Source: Gnetum montanum (taxonomy: Eukaryota > Streptophyta > Gnetopsida > Gnetales > Gnetaceae). From it: a DNA stretch of 64,000 nt. The notes under the pieces were generated by a model. That model made no database searches. It saw only the letters and a program-made list of their open reading frames with translations, and was not told where the DNA came from. Below are positions 24,061 to 34,923 of this stretch, in pieces. The position numbers and the translations under genes are program-made. How positions within the stretch are numbered: position 1 is the stretch's first letter; each line of letters begins with the position of its first letter. The stretch covers positions 301,103 to 365,102 of the forward strand of contig MNCI01014915.1 in NCBI GenBank assembly GCA_015680685.1, written 5' to 3'.

Positions 24061-24111
24061 ATAGATGAAATAATGTGGAAGAAACTTAGAAGAAAAATAG
24101 TAGAATATAGC

Positions 24112-24112
<1 letters not shown>

Positions 24113-24163
<51 letters not shown>
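24113..24163. repeat. (GA)n microsatellite
   Basis: About 25 GA units, followed by AGGGAATAA and an ambiguous N at 24173. Confidence 0.97.
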
Positions 24164-24166
<3 letters not shown>

Positions 24167-24406
24167 GAATAANAATAAGAATAAGTGAAGAGATAGGGTT
24201 AGGAAAAACATGATATTTTATGTTTTTTTTCTTTAGTTAAACATGTTGTCTACAAAAATCACGATTTTACCATCCTCATAGGGTAAGTGAATTTCTTGAT
24301 GTATGAAAGACAAAACTGCTTACAACTTTGTTAAACATAGTATTTCTAGAATCAAGTTAAAACCAGGTGTATCTTCAACTACTAAGAAGTTTCTAGATGT
24401 TGGGAA

Positions 24407-24823
24407 CTATTTCATAGCTACAAAGTCTAATGAAAGAGAATCCCATACTACTACCCTAGATCCATTGATAGATTTTAATGTTGAAGTAGAGGTCTCTTGG
24501 ATGTTATCAGACACATCCAATTTCTCAATCATAGTAAGTGAGATTATGTTGGTTGTTGCCCCATCATCCACATGGACACAATGAATCTTGTATTTGCCAA
24601 TGTATATGGTAATGAAGAGGGGAGCACATAATACTTCTCCATTGTAGGAGTCAGTCTTAACCTCACTGTCATAAAAAGAAAGTGTGGTGTAATGCTTGTC
24701 TTCCTTAAGTGTAGGTGACACAATGATTGAGTGAAGGGATTCCTCATTAGTAGGTATGGCTTTTCTCACAGGAATAGAGATCAATAGCTTAACTAGTACT
24801 TCTCTATGATTGGAATAGCTCAT
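24407..24823 (-). pseudogene. H aspartic protease, open fragment
   Basis: An open 138-codon stretch. Near its middle it reads PLFITIYIGKYKIHCVHVDD, then GATTNI, matching the gypsy protease pattern with the catalytic Asp in a DDGA(T/S)-type motif, and then a conserved hydrophobic stretch (ISLTMIEKL). The flap and C-terminal block are less clear. It is probably the least decayed part of element H. It is part of a former polyprotein, so the apparent start codon has no meaning. Confidence 0.75.
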
Positions 24824-25899
24824 GACTATGTTGTGTAGGGTTAATAATGTATTTTTCTTTGGAATGTAACTTTTTAAATTTGGTAGCTTTAACCTCCTCC
24901 ATATTACCTAAGATTATTAGCTCATGTTTCCATGTATGCTGCTTGGATCCCTTGCTTGTATAGGGATTGTGGTTCTCCCTTGGTTGATTGGTTGATACAT
25001 GTTAAGTAGTGGTGTTCATAAGCATGACTACTATCGTTGTGCTAACTTGCTTCCAAGCCTTTTGTTGCTGGCTATCTTTAGTGGGCATAGTTAGTGGCTC
25101 AATTATCATTGTGGTGACTTTTTGTTTATTAGTGGTGACAGTGTGGAGGTATTAGCTACAATAGATGAGCATTGGTCATGGGTTGTTACAGGTTTTCTTG
25201 TGGATGACAAAGAAACCTTAACAATAAATGGTTTCCTAGCTTTAGAAAGCTTGATAATGTTTTGTTTGGATTATGATGTTGTTGCCACTAATGATGGAAC
25301 ACGTATAACAAAAGGTTGTATAGGAGCCAATGATGATGATGTCCATATGATAAAAGGTGTTTGAGGCTTCAGGTTTTGGGGTTGAGTACTAGCTGATGAT
25401 ACCTTGATGATAAACAATTCTCTAGAAGGACTAGACCAATTAGATGTGGTGAATAAGGCTATGATGTAAGGGTCATTGATGGTGTTTGGAGAGTTGGATT
25501 CATTTAATATCAACTCTTAATGATTGATCATCCTCTAAAGATCATCTTTCAGGATGAAGAAAAAGTTAGTGTCATGATTAATGATATGGTAATAGTGATA
25601 AAATCTATCAAGCTTGAAGTACTTTGGTAGTTGTAGATCCTCTTTGGTGGCTCCAATTGAATCTTTAGCAATCTCATAAAGATGATCATGCCTCATATGT
25701 TCATTTTCTTATAGTTTCTTATGTTGGACACAATTGTTTTTAAATAAATGTTCAAGTAGTTTAGAAGGTTTCATTGGTAGTTTTTTGTACTTGGGTTTAT
25801 ATTTATGATCAAGTTAGATCTTGGATGGTTAGAAGTATATGAAGTACATGGTTTAGATGTGGTAGAAGATGCGTTGGGTTATGATGTCTTTTTTCCCTC

Positions 25900-27480
25900 T
25901 GCTTGTTTTATGTCTTTTGCTACTGTGGCCATGATTGCTTGTGCTTGTTTAGACTTGTCCCTATCTCTCCTTGTATATTAATTTTTATAGCCTACATAGG
26001 CTGGATCATTGCTAACTTCTATAACATTCTCTATGTTCTTAATATATGAAAATGCTTGGATTAGAGATTGAGGATCTAGGTAGTAGAGTTTTGATTAATG
26101 GGATTGTTGACTACCCCCTTGAAAATGGCTAACAAATGAATTTCAGAGATGGGCTTTGAAATCTCAATGAGTGTTACATTTCATCTCTGAATAAACTTTT
26201 GGATAGGTTCAAGTATCCCCTACCTCACTTTCATGAGTTGGTCTAAAGTTGTGTCAAGTTTTAAGTTGTATTTAAATTTGTTAATAAATTGGGTAGTCAA
26301 GTGATCAGGTAAAGAGGTAGACACTCTCAACAATGTCCTATACTAATCTAATGTATTTTTCATTAATTACATAGTATAAAAAACCATAACATTGTGTAAG
26401 GCCATGCTTGCAATAAGAGACACTTAGAAGAAAATGTGATAAGATGCACATTAGGATCTCATTCATCATTGTATTTGGTGAAGTTTGGGATAGGCATGCC
26501 TATGGATAATGTTATTTGTTGAATTCTAGGGCTAATGGAATAATCTTGGTAAAAGCCCATGATCTTTACAATTTTAGTTGTGCTAGTTTTGAGCTTATGC
26601 AACACTTCAATAAGGTATTTGATCATTTGAAAGATGTGATCTAAGCATTGTGGAGCTCCTAAGAGTTGTATTGATGGTTGAATAATTTGCTGCTATGTAA
26701 TAAGCAATGGTATAAAATAAAGAGGTCATGTGGTCATTGTTTTAAGAGGATTGAATATAGAGAATGATGTTTCCATTGGAACATCTTGAACAAAGTAAGT
26801 ATTGCTAATAAACAGATTGTGTGAAACATGTGGAATTTATGATCTAGAAGAGGGACTAGCTAAAATTATAAAGGGTTGGGGCATGGAGGAAATTACTAAT
26901 GGAAACTGTGACACTATGATGAAAGATGTTGATGTGAACATGGAAGTAAACAAGGAAGTGGGTTGTGAGGCTTAATTCAAGAAGGCTAGAGAAAATGCTT
27001 GGTTTATTACTGAGATTGAGTGTACATGGTTAGTTATGAATACCTTAGGAATGGATCATTGTGAAGGATCATATAGGTGAGTATCAATCTTATAAAACAC
27101 TCCAAACTCATCCTAGTCCTCTTGATCTTGATCTAAACTAGCTTCTTTGCTTGTTGCAACCTCATTGTCAATACCCACCAATTGTGTTAACATGTTCACA
27201 TACAGTTCTCATAGTTCTATGTGATCATATGATAAAGGGATACATTTGTTCTCATTTTTGTGGATAATTTCAAATTGTCACTTTTAGTCTAATTTCTTGT
27301 ATGGAATACACAAACCAACTTGGATTTTAGTGTAGATAAAGTTATAGTATTCCTCACTAATGTTGATGAGTGAGGGATTTTAGCCAAGATAACTAAGAGA
27401 CTAGCAATGTTCAATAACAGCTGGATCTTTTGGGTTATAGATGCAATCATGTTCTTAGTTGAAGTCCATGTTGATGATGT
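25900..27480 (-). pseudogene. gag: H gag (broken)
   Basis: The minus-strand translation gives GMPIPNFTKYNDE near 26490, a typical gag lead (phi-P-x-F-x-x-Y-D/N). It is followed by a capsid region with LPDHLTTQFINKF and IQKFIQRWNVT-like blocks near 26150-26330. In-frame stops are mainly TAG at probable glutamines. The N-terminal extension up to about 27480 is acidic and of unknown role. The start codon cannot be fixed. Confidence 0.65.
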
Positions 27481-27490
27481 TATGTGTTAG

Positions 27491-28104
27491 AATGGTCAAC
27501 ATGAAAGGCATAAATAGTGAAGAATCAAGGGATCATGTAGATGTAACAAGGGTTTAAATAGTGTAAATGAGGATGGAGGGTAAACATTGCAACAGGTTGA
27601 ATGAGATGTAGCGTAAATGTAATAATAGCATAAATGAGAAAAAATGTTGTAATGTAAGTGTAGAAATAGAAGAAAAATAAAATGCACTATAAATATAAAA
27701 AAAACATTTTCTAACATAAAAAGTAAAACTAGTTGCAGTGTATTTAACACAGCATTTTTAAGGAAATACTAGGGTTTTAAGAAAAATAGGAGTAGAGTTT
27801 GAGGATTCAAGAGGTTTGAGATTAGTGTATTTGTAGGATTTTATTACACAATAGATGTTTATGACTAGAAGAAAACACTAGTGTAAGAAAACCAAGAACA
27901 AAAATGCTGAGGCTCAAAAATGCTAGTATTGAAAATCACTTAAAAACATCTCCTTTACATTGAATACGTTGATGTATACTGGTGGAAACATGAAGATTGT
28001 AGTTATGCTTAGGTTTGGATGAAGAAAGAAAGTAGAGGTCCTTCTTTTAGCACTAGAAAACATGGTAACTTTTAGGTCATGAATTCATGATGACATTCAA
28101 TGCT
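27491..28104. other. No gene recognised
   Basis: AT-rich sequence between remnant H and copia C. An expected 5' LTR for copia C is not here. Confidence 0.5.
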
Positions 28105-28129
28105 AGGTTCACTTACAAAAATGAGCACA

Positions 28130-29160
28130 AAAGACATAGGTAGATGCTCCAATATCTTTCATGACTCTCAAGATTTTAGCTTATAGACAAGGATGATGAA
28201 GGACCTTCTTTAACATAATGATGATTGGAAAATAGCTAAAATGAGTTGTGAATTTATCCATGATTTTAAAATTTTCACTAGATTACAAATTAAAGAATAT
28301 AAAACAAAGAAGAAGAATATTAAATTTAACTCTCATGATGTTATTGGCTAGCATCTTACATGTTATTTCTACCAGATACACTTTTTATACTATTGCTAAA
28401 GAAGTATGGTATAATATCCAATTAGAATGCAATGAAAGCTTGGAAAATCAACAATTGTAACAACTAATCTATAAAGAAAAATTTGATACCCTAGAAATTA
28501 GAAGAAATGGAAGTGTTAAAGACTTATTTATTAGAATATATGATAGATTACAAAAAATAGATGAATATGGTTATGGATTTACCAATAGATAAAAGATTCT
28601 AAAAGTTATTTAAGATCTCTATATAAGTCTAAGATTTGAAAACATGATGAAAAACATTGCTCTTTCAAATGAATTCAACATGCTTAATATTAATGAATTA
28701 GTTGTTCAAATTAAAGCCCTACAAATTATGATGAATAAAAAAAATCTAGTGAATATGATCAAGCCTACATAGCTAACCAAAGAGGAAGAGGTATGTAAGG
28801 AATATTTAGAAGGAGAATAAGATCCAATTATTAGAATAGAGATAAAGAAACAAACTTAGAAGAAATGGTGATTAAAATATAAGAGGAAGAGGAAGAGGTT
28901 CAACTAGAGGAAGAGGCACATGAAATCAATCTAGAAGAAAAAGACACGGTCAAGACCTAGTACCATCTTACAAGTTTTATAAAAGAAAAGGTCATATCAT
29001 TGACCAATGATAGACAAGAATTAGTTTTAAAAAAAATACATGGACAATCTTCATAAATAGAATAAGATACTCCCTCATTATCTCAAAAGGATACTCAAGA
29101 AGAAGACCCAAGATCAAGTGCCTCAATGAATCTATAAGATTTCAGAGCATGACAAAGAAA
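28130..29160 (+). pseudogene. gag: C gag (broken)
   Basis: Copia gag, collinear with the gag of B. The start ATG of B appears as ATA near 28134. The central helix-rich block reads VKDLFIRIYDRLQKIDEYGY near 28515-28575, then a NELVVQIKALQ block near 28690. The C-terminal part is rich in Arg, Gly and Glu, as expected for an RNA-binding tail. The open piece 28248-28460 is only a fragment. Several stops and at least one frameshift are present. Confidence 0.75.
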
Positions 29161-29210
29161 GAAGAAAGAAAAGATGAAAACAAAGATTACATTTCATGGT
29201 AAGGAGTAAT

Positions 29211-30122
29211 TGCTAACTTTTGAGTAGAAGATTGTAATTTTTTATTTTTACTATGAAATAGAAGCTTATTTTAATAAAATATAAGAAATTTCTAAATTGA
29301 TGAGTAGTTGTAACATTATTTTAGCCCCAATCCATACATACATATATATATGTTTAATTTTTAAAGTTGCTTTTAGGCATTAGGTCTATATTGTATTATT
29401 TTTAGTAAACTTGTCCCTACTTGTCATATATATATATCCAAGGAATATCTTGGAAATTTACGTGATGGAATAATCAATATAATTTTTAGCAAGAATTTGA
29501 CTATTTCATATGAATTTTTCAATCTTTAATTAATTCAATAATTCACCAATATCATTCATCGTTACTTACTCAATCTTGAAAGTTGAACAATTAGATTTTG
29601 GGGCATTAACTATTTTGATCATATAATAGTCACTTCATGACATTTTTTTAGTGATTATAGATTTATTTGAAACCTAAAATAGGTGGCTATGTGTAGTGGA
29701 AATTTTAGTTTAATATCTATTGTAGTCTGGGAGAAATTATCTCTATCATTATGCAAATTTTCTAAGTCCTAAGTTTTTACCATACTTAATGATATTCAAT
29801 GATTAGAATATTTATTATAATTATTTGATATGATATTAGATTTATTTAAAAGATAATATCTATGGGAAGGTTTAGTCAAAATTTTAGTATCAAGAACTTA
29901 ACAACTTTTGGGTTATCATCTCTTAAAGTTGCACTACTAGAATTATTTTTGATAAATTTGAAAGAACATAATATAACCTCAAATTTTAGATATCTTTTAT
30001 AGTACTCTTTTTTTATGAATTGGAGAGAAATTCTTAAGCTTTCTAAAAATACAAATTTTATTATTTTATTTTTGATGATTTAAGATAGCCAAGTAAATCT
30101 TTTGCTAATTGAAATTCCTTTA
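29211..30122 (+). repeat. C 3' LTR
   Basis: 912-bp LTR starting TGCTAACTTTTG; the reverse complement aligns with the LTRs of B. The internal run of TATATATATA near 29342 and 29430 distinguishes it slightly. Confidence 0.8.
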
Positions 30123-30129
30123 CTTCTCT

Positions 30130-30205
30130 TGGTGGTTAGCCACTGAAGACCTAAGAGTTTGGTATGGTAACTTGTAGGTCATAAGTTCAACTCCAAATTC
30201 CAAAT
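30130..30205 (+). other. Possible tRNA-derived SINE head
   Basis: TGGTTAGCCACTG at about 30133 resembles a polymerase III A box. AGTTCAACTCC at 30184-30194 resembles a B box (GGTTCGAATCC). The spacing, near 50 bases, is in the range of plant tRNA-derived SINEs. It directly precedes the RTE-type LINE fragment. No cloverleaf was confirmed. Confidence 0.35.
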
Positions 30206-30264
30206 TTTATTCTTTCAAGAAAAAAGCTCTCTCATTGAAATTAATTTTTCAACCTAGAATCAAT

Positions 30265-30830
30265 CTTCCAATCAGATGGTAAAATTAATAAAGATATCAG
30301 AAATAGAATTGAGGCAATATGGTCAAAATGGAGATAGGCTATGTGATAAAGGAATACCAAAAAAATTAAAAGAGAAATTTTATAGGAAAAAACTTGGACC
30401 TACTATCTTATATGGTGTTGAATTTTGTAGTATAGAAGAGGAATAAATAATAAATTAGTGTGAAAAAATGTGAATGCTTTGATGGATGTTAAATGTTACT
30501 AGAACAAATAAACTACATAATACAAATATCAAAGAAAGACTCAAAGTGGCATATATTTTAGATAATCTACAAGAATAGAAAGTTAGAATGTTTGGACATG
30601 TGCAAAGAAGATTAGATAATGAGCCTATAAGCAAAGGTTACTACATAACTATTCTAGGAAAGCCATTGAAAGGAAGACCAAAGAAACATGGAAAAAAAAC
30701 TATTAAATATGAGTTGAAGAAACTACAAATAAAAAAGTTCTAGCTCTTTGTAGAGGTAAGTAACAAAAAAAGAACTCATGTAATTGATCCCATTTTGTTG
30801 GGACAAGGCTAGGATGATGATGATTATTCA
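30265..30830 (+). mobile_element. 3' end of an RTE-clade LINE
   Basis: Decayed C-terminal ORF of an RTE LINE. It shows a FYR/LYG-like block (TIL(Y)GVEFC) near 30405, an FGHVQRR-like block near 30593-30615, a GRPKK block near 30675, and the typical ending CATGTAATTGATCCCATTTT followed by GGGACAAGGCTAGG and GATGATGAT at 30805-30825. The ending is the family's diagnostic 3' tail. It is 5'-truncated, as LINE copies usually are. Confidence 0.8.
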
Positions 30831-30849
30831 ATGATAGGTTTGTAATTAA

Positions 30850-31260
30850 GGCTTATCATAAAAAAAGAAGGTTGAGCTCTACATGCTAAGTCAAGTCGAT
30901 ATGTAAGTGCATTATATATGATAACTATTTCAAAGAACTATGTGAGTATGTTCCACATGTTCTATAGGATGAAAGAGTTAAGGTAAGGAGGTTTGTGAAA
31001 GGATTTCATCTATCAATTAAATAACACTTTCCAACTTTGTGCTAGAGATATATGAAGAGGTTTATATGCATGCATTGAAGATGGAATGTGACTAAAGGAA
31101 GATGCATTTAAGAAAGAAAGAAAGAAAGAAACTACAACCATTCATGATCATAAGAAGAATAAGCTACCTTAAGTAGAAGATGATTAATTAAGCAATCAAC
31201 ATGTTGTAACTATCTCAAAGAAGAATGATTTTGGTGATACTAGGAGGTTCTTTCATTACA
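30850..31260 (+). pseudogene. Gypsy gag fragment
   Basis: The translation around 30950-31030 shows CEYVPHVL and RRFVKGFHLSIK. These match the chromovirus-type gag block (phi-x-x-RRFVxGL). It is short, broken by stops, and bounded by the RTE tails. An AAGA microsatellite lies near 31110-31130. Confidence 0.5.
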
Positions 31261-31261
31261 G

Positions 31262-31345
31262 TAATGTGAAACATCATCATCATCCTAACCTTGTTCTAAC
31301 AAAATAGGGTTGGCTACATAAGTTCTTTTTCACCATTCATCTCTA
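31262..31345 (-). mobile_element. Second RTE LINE 3' tail, opposite orientation
   Basis: The plus strand reads CATCATCATCATCCTAACC, then TTGTTCTAACAAAATAGGGT and GGCTACATAAGTTC. This is the reverse complement of an RTE 3' end like that at 30770-30830. Only the tail is present. Confidence 0.75.
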
Positions 31346-31379
31346 TGAAGAATTACCCACATTTGAAGAAGGAGTATTA

Positions 31380-31589
31380 GTGCTTTCAAAGGTTGGATTA
31401 TACTAAGATGAGTGTTTCACAAGTATCAACTACAAGGAACTTGAGGATGCAATACAAGCTACTAACAATTGTACAAGAGGTAGGTGTGAAGAAAGAAACT
31501 CAGGAAAAACATGTATTTTTTTAACCTTCTCTTCTAAGAAAAAGATTTTTTGAAGGGGGAGGATATAACATATCTATCACAATACACAG
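31380..31589 (+). other. Polypurine tract and LTR start of a lost gypsy element
   Basis: GAAGGGGGAGGAT at about 31552-31564 followed by ATAACATATC resembles the polypurine tract and first bases (normally TGTAACA) of a chromovirus LTR. Nothing else of that element is clear. Confidence 0.35.
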
Positions 31590-33071
31590 TAATAATTAGA
31601 TGAATATAAAAAGCTCAAGCACAAGTAATGAAACTCTTTTTGAAATATTTTGAGCAATTGTGAGTTGACATTGGGTTGTGGTAATTAATTTCTTCTCTAC
31701 CATAAGCAAACTATGATATAAATTTGGGTTGCATTTCCTACTACAAGATGATTGTGAGTAAATCATAGGTCATTATAAATATAAACTTTTCAATGTTGCT
31801 TGATCATTAGTAAGTTGTAGGTTGTAGTAGATGATACAAGTTGGTTGTAACTTGTGATGAATGTCAAATTTTCAAAATATTATGGGTCATAATAAAAAAT
31901 AATTTAAAATATGATGGTTTATAGTTTAATCAAATATATTCCTGAAAGTGACTATAGTAAACCATGAGTAAACAAGGAGATCGTAGTAACTCTTGAATGG
32001 AAAAAAATAAATTAAGTTAAATTTTAAATTCTAAATTTATTTGCATTTATTAGCAGGTTCCTTCATACAAAGGATATATATAAAACATCAAATAAAAATA
32101 ACATCTTCAAATAAAATTCACATGAAAATCAATTTAGATATCCTTTGATATCAAATTTATCAAGTTGGTCTACTTTTCAACACGAAACATTAAGAATTAT
32201 AAAATGAAAAGCTTTAATTCTCACTTGAAGGTCTTACATATGGTACAAAAATGTCTAGATCTATGAGTAAATGTATTCTCATATTAAATATTCTCTTGAA
32301 CTTTAACAATACAACCAAATTTGATTGGAATTATGAAATCAAACAAGGATCCTAATAAGATCCATAAAATCCATCAAAACCTTAGTAAGATGAGATGAAA
32401 TTGAATTGGTATTTCATGAAATGGAATTGAAAATATCTTAGATATATCCTCAATATTTAATTCATATATTAAACAACATAGAATTCATGGATCTACTCAA
32501 ATGTGAACATATAACTCAAAAACATTACAAAATGACTTAAGAACATGTAAAATTATTAGTGAAATGTGAAATACTTTTAAATAAATTATGAAATAAGAAA
32601 TCGATTGTAAAATATTATAATATATGATGTAAAATGCTATAAAACATGTGGGATAAAGCATGATCTATGCTATGAACTGCTTCTTCTCCTTATCTATTGA
32701 TTAAAATGAGAGTATAATTATAACACAATGAGCTTTAGCATGCATATTTACATCAAGTTTGAAACAAGAGCCTTGGACTTCTTTTACAACCTTAGAGAGG
32801 GAAATACATGACATAAAATCCCTTTCTCACTTTTGAAACTTGTGATAACCTAAACTTTAAAAAATAACATGATTTCATGAACTTGAAACATCTAACTCCT
32901 AACTTAACTTGACAACATTAAAGCAACTTAAGAAATGACTAAGGTAACAAAAAACATAGAAATCATGAAATATTCTTTGAGGGATTAATGCTTTTTTCAG
33001 AATATACTCAACATTCCATCCTTTAAGCTAGAAATTGGATTGGAAATTGCAAAATTTGAAGTTTGAAGATA
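31590..33071 (-). repeat. A 3' LTR
   Basis: Similar to 52229-53515 over most of its length, for example AACCTAAACTTTAAAA near 32848 and 53450. The inner boundary is set by AAGATA at 33066-33071, followed by the purine tract (minus strand AAGAAGAGGAAAGAGGA). The outer boundary near 31590 is approximate. Confidence 0.7.
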
Positions 33072-33125
33072 TCCTCTTTCCTCTTCTTTGATGTTTGAGA
33101 ATTCAATCATTATCATAAGATAATC

Positions 33126-34450
33126 ATATCAATAGGAATGTAATGATTTTGTGAGCATACCAACAAGTTGAATAATTCTGTAAACAAAATTGGGATTTAC
33201 AATGCCCTTCTTGACTTCGTTCTTTATAAAATAAAACTTGATCTTAATGTGTTTGGACTTTTTATAAATCACACGCTCTTTTGATAATTGAATTGCAATA
33301 TTATTATCAACCATCATCTTTATGGATAGATTGATTTTAAAGCTGATAAGACGCGATTCACATAGGCCGCGATATCGCGTACTCGATATCGTGTTTTTCC
33401 TACGATATCATGTATGCGATATTGCAGTTCGTCGCAATGTCTATAAATAAGAGGCGACATTTCCTTGTTTGGGGATCCTAGTTTTATGGTAGTGAAACTC
33501 TGGCAGTTTGATCCCTCCAAAGTTAGATTTTTTCTGTGTCTGCCCGTAGTGTGGTGAATGTAATTGTACGGTGTCTTTATTCGAGTGTGTCATACTTGGA
33601 CACGCACATGACCGGCAATAAAGATCAAGATTACTTCATCATTGTAGCATTCACTTTGTTATTTATTTTTTTTATTTATTTAATGTTATTTACTATTTTC
33701 TCTCTCTCACCCTTAAACTCCTAGAATGCGGAACAAGTACGACTTGATTACGAGCATTTAAGTGTGACTACTTAGTAACCCAGTGGCGTATCTAGGTTCT
33801 ACGCTTGGTAACCCAGTGGCCTATTTGGTATGTGCGCTTGGTAATCCCAGTGGTGTACCTAGGATCTACACTTGGTAATCCTAGTGGTAGTTGAGCACGA
33901 GGTCCAATATATGTACGGTTGATCAAGGAATCGGTTGCTCTTCGCACTTAGGCTAGATTAGATTTTCTTACCCTTTTCCCCCTAGCTTAGCTTAGTTAAT
34001 ATTATTTTTCACTACCTTCAAGAGTAGCGTTAGAATTAGGAACACATCATACACCTCATCTGGACTAAACCATACGTGAAAAATGCAATACTAGTCCAGG
34101 TGGGAAGGCAGTGAACTGCGACCTAAGGATAATTGTCTAGGTGCCACAACTAGTTCATCTACAGAGTTCAACCAGATCGCACATGTGATGCTTGTTTCGT
34201 ATGGTTGAGTGTAGGGGTACCTCGCCACTCATCAAAAGCCTAGGTGTATAAATAACTTCTTTATCTGCAAACATGTAACAAACATTTGGCCATAGAAATA
34301 AATTCAGTCTTACACAAGGAGAGGCCTCATACTTTCTTCTTTTTCTTTCAACAAATTGGATTTGTTTTGTGGAAAATAAAATAGTCAAAAGTAGATTTTC
34401 TATCATCCACATCTCCACCTGTATTTGCATCACAAAAAGCATGAAAGTAT
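33126..34450 (-). pseudogene. A RNase H, split by solo LTR S3
   Basis: Copia RNase H in two pieces. The upstream piece (34235-34450) gives a CDANW..DVDDRKST-like block and SKKQ-like block. The downstream piece (33126-33338) gives VDNNIAIQLS, then SKHIKIKFYFIKNEVKKG and QLVGMLTKSL, the family's end block. The two join when S3 and one AAAGC are removed. Frameshifts occur in the upstream piece. Confidence 0.85.
33344..34234 (+). mobile_element. S3: solo LTR, GATATC type
   Basis: 891 bp, flanked by AAAGC (33339-33343 and 34235-34239). It begins TGATAAGACGCG and ends CCACTCATCA. U3 contains GCGATATCGCG, CGATATCG and GCGATATTGC up to 33425; the TATA box is at 33440-33449. At 33766-33895 it contains four units of a (C/A)TTGGTAA(T)CCCAGTGG repeat about 35 bases apart. 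No internal sequence. Confidence 0.95.
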
Positions 34451-34923
34451 TTATCTTCTTTGATGAATTTTATGCAATAATCAATGGTTCTCTTCTCATA
34501 TCTTAGGATATTTTAGCTCTTGCATGAATCTTGATAAAAATAATAGAGCAAACTCCAAATCAAACCTACTATGACATAAGACTCTAGATCAACTAATCAT
34601 ACCTCCATATAAAGTAGCATCTATTAATGGTGTTTCATTCTTTCTTGAGAGCTTCCTATATTGAGGGAGTAGAGTTTTTGCAAATTTTACTTTAGCTAAT
34701 TTGTACTTTTCAATAATGGCTTGTGCATATTTAGATTTTTGTATCTTTGAAAATTATTCTTCTTGATTCATTTAAATCCCTAAAAAATATTTTAGGACTT
34801 TAAAATGCTTCACAAGTTATCATAAAAAAAATCATCAACATATAAGAAAATCATTGGAAAATTAGAATCCTCAAGTTTGAAATAAAAAGTGAGCTCAAAC
34901 ATGTAACTTCCATATTTATTTTT

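Larger units (their letters stand above)
24240..27490 (-). mobile_element. H: gypsy element remnant, gag and protease only
   Basis: A minus-strand stretch with gypsy gag followed by protease and then no RT. The RT-integrase block is not found below 24240, where unrelated repeats begin. No LTRs could be assigned. The element is of a different family from G1-G3, since its gag and protease share no close motif with theirs. Confidence 0.7.
28105..30122 (+). mobile_element. C: copia derivative reduced to gag plus 3' LTR
   Basis: Same family as copia B but in the opposite orientation. Similarity to B begins abruptly near 28105, just inside the primer site, so the 5' LTR is missing. Gag is followed after only about 50 bases by the 3' LTR; the whole pol is absent. 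A purine-rich GGTAAGGAGTAA lies just before the LTR. Confidence 0.75.

Noticed and set aside
24303-25364. Plus-strand open frames of 80-93 codons
   Set aside because: Antisense to the protease and gag-linker of remnant H, which have recognisable motifs on the minus strand.
30130-30205. A tRNA gene
   Set aside because: Box-like motifs only; no acceptor stem or anticodon arm could be drawn by eye.
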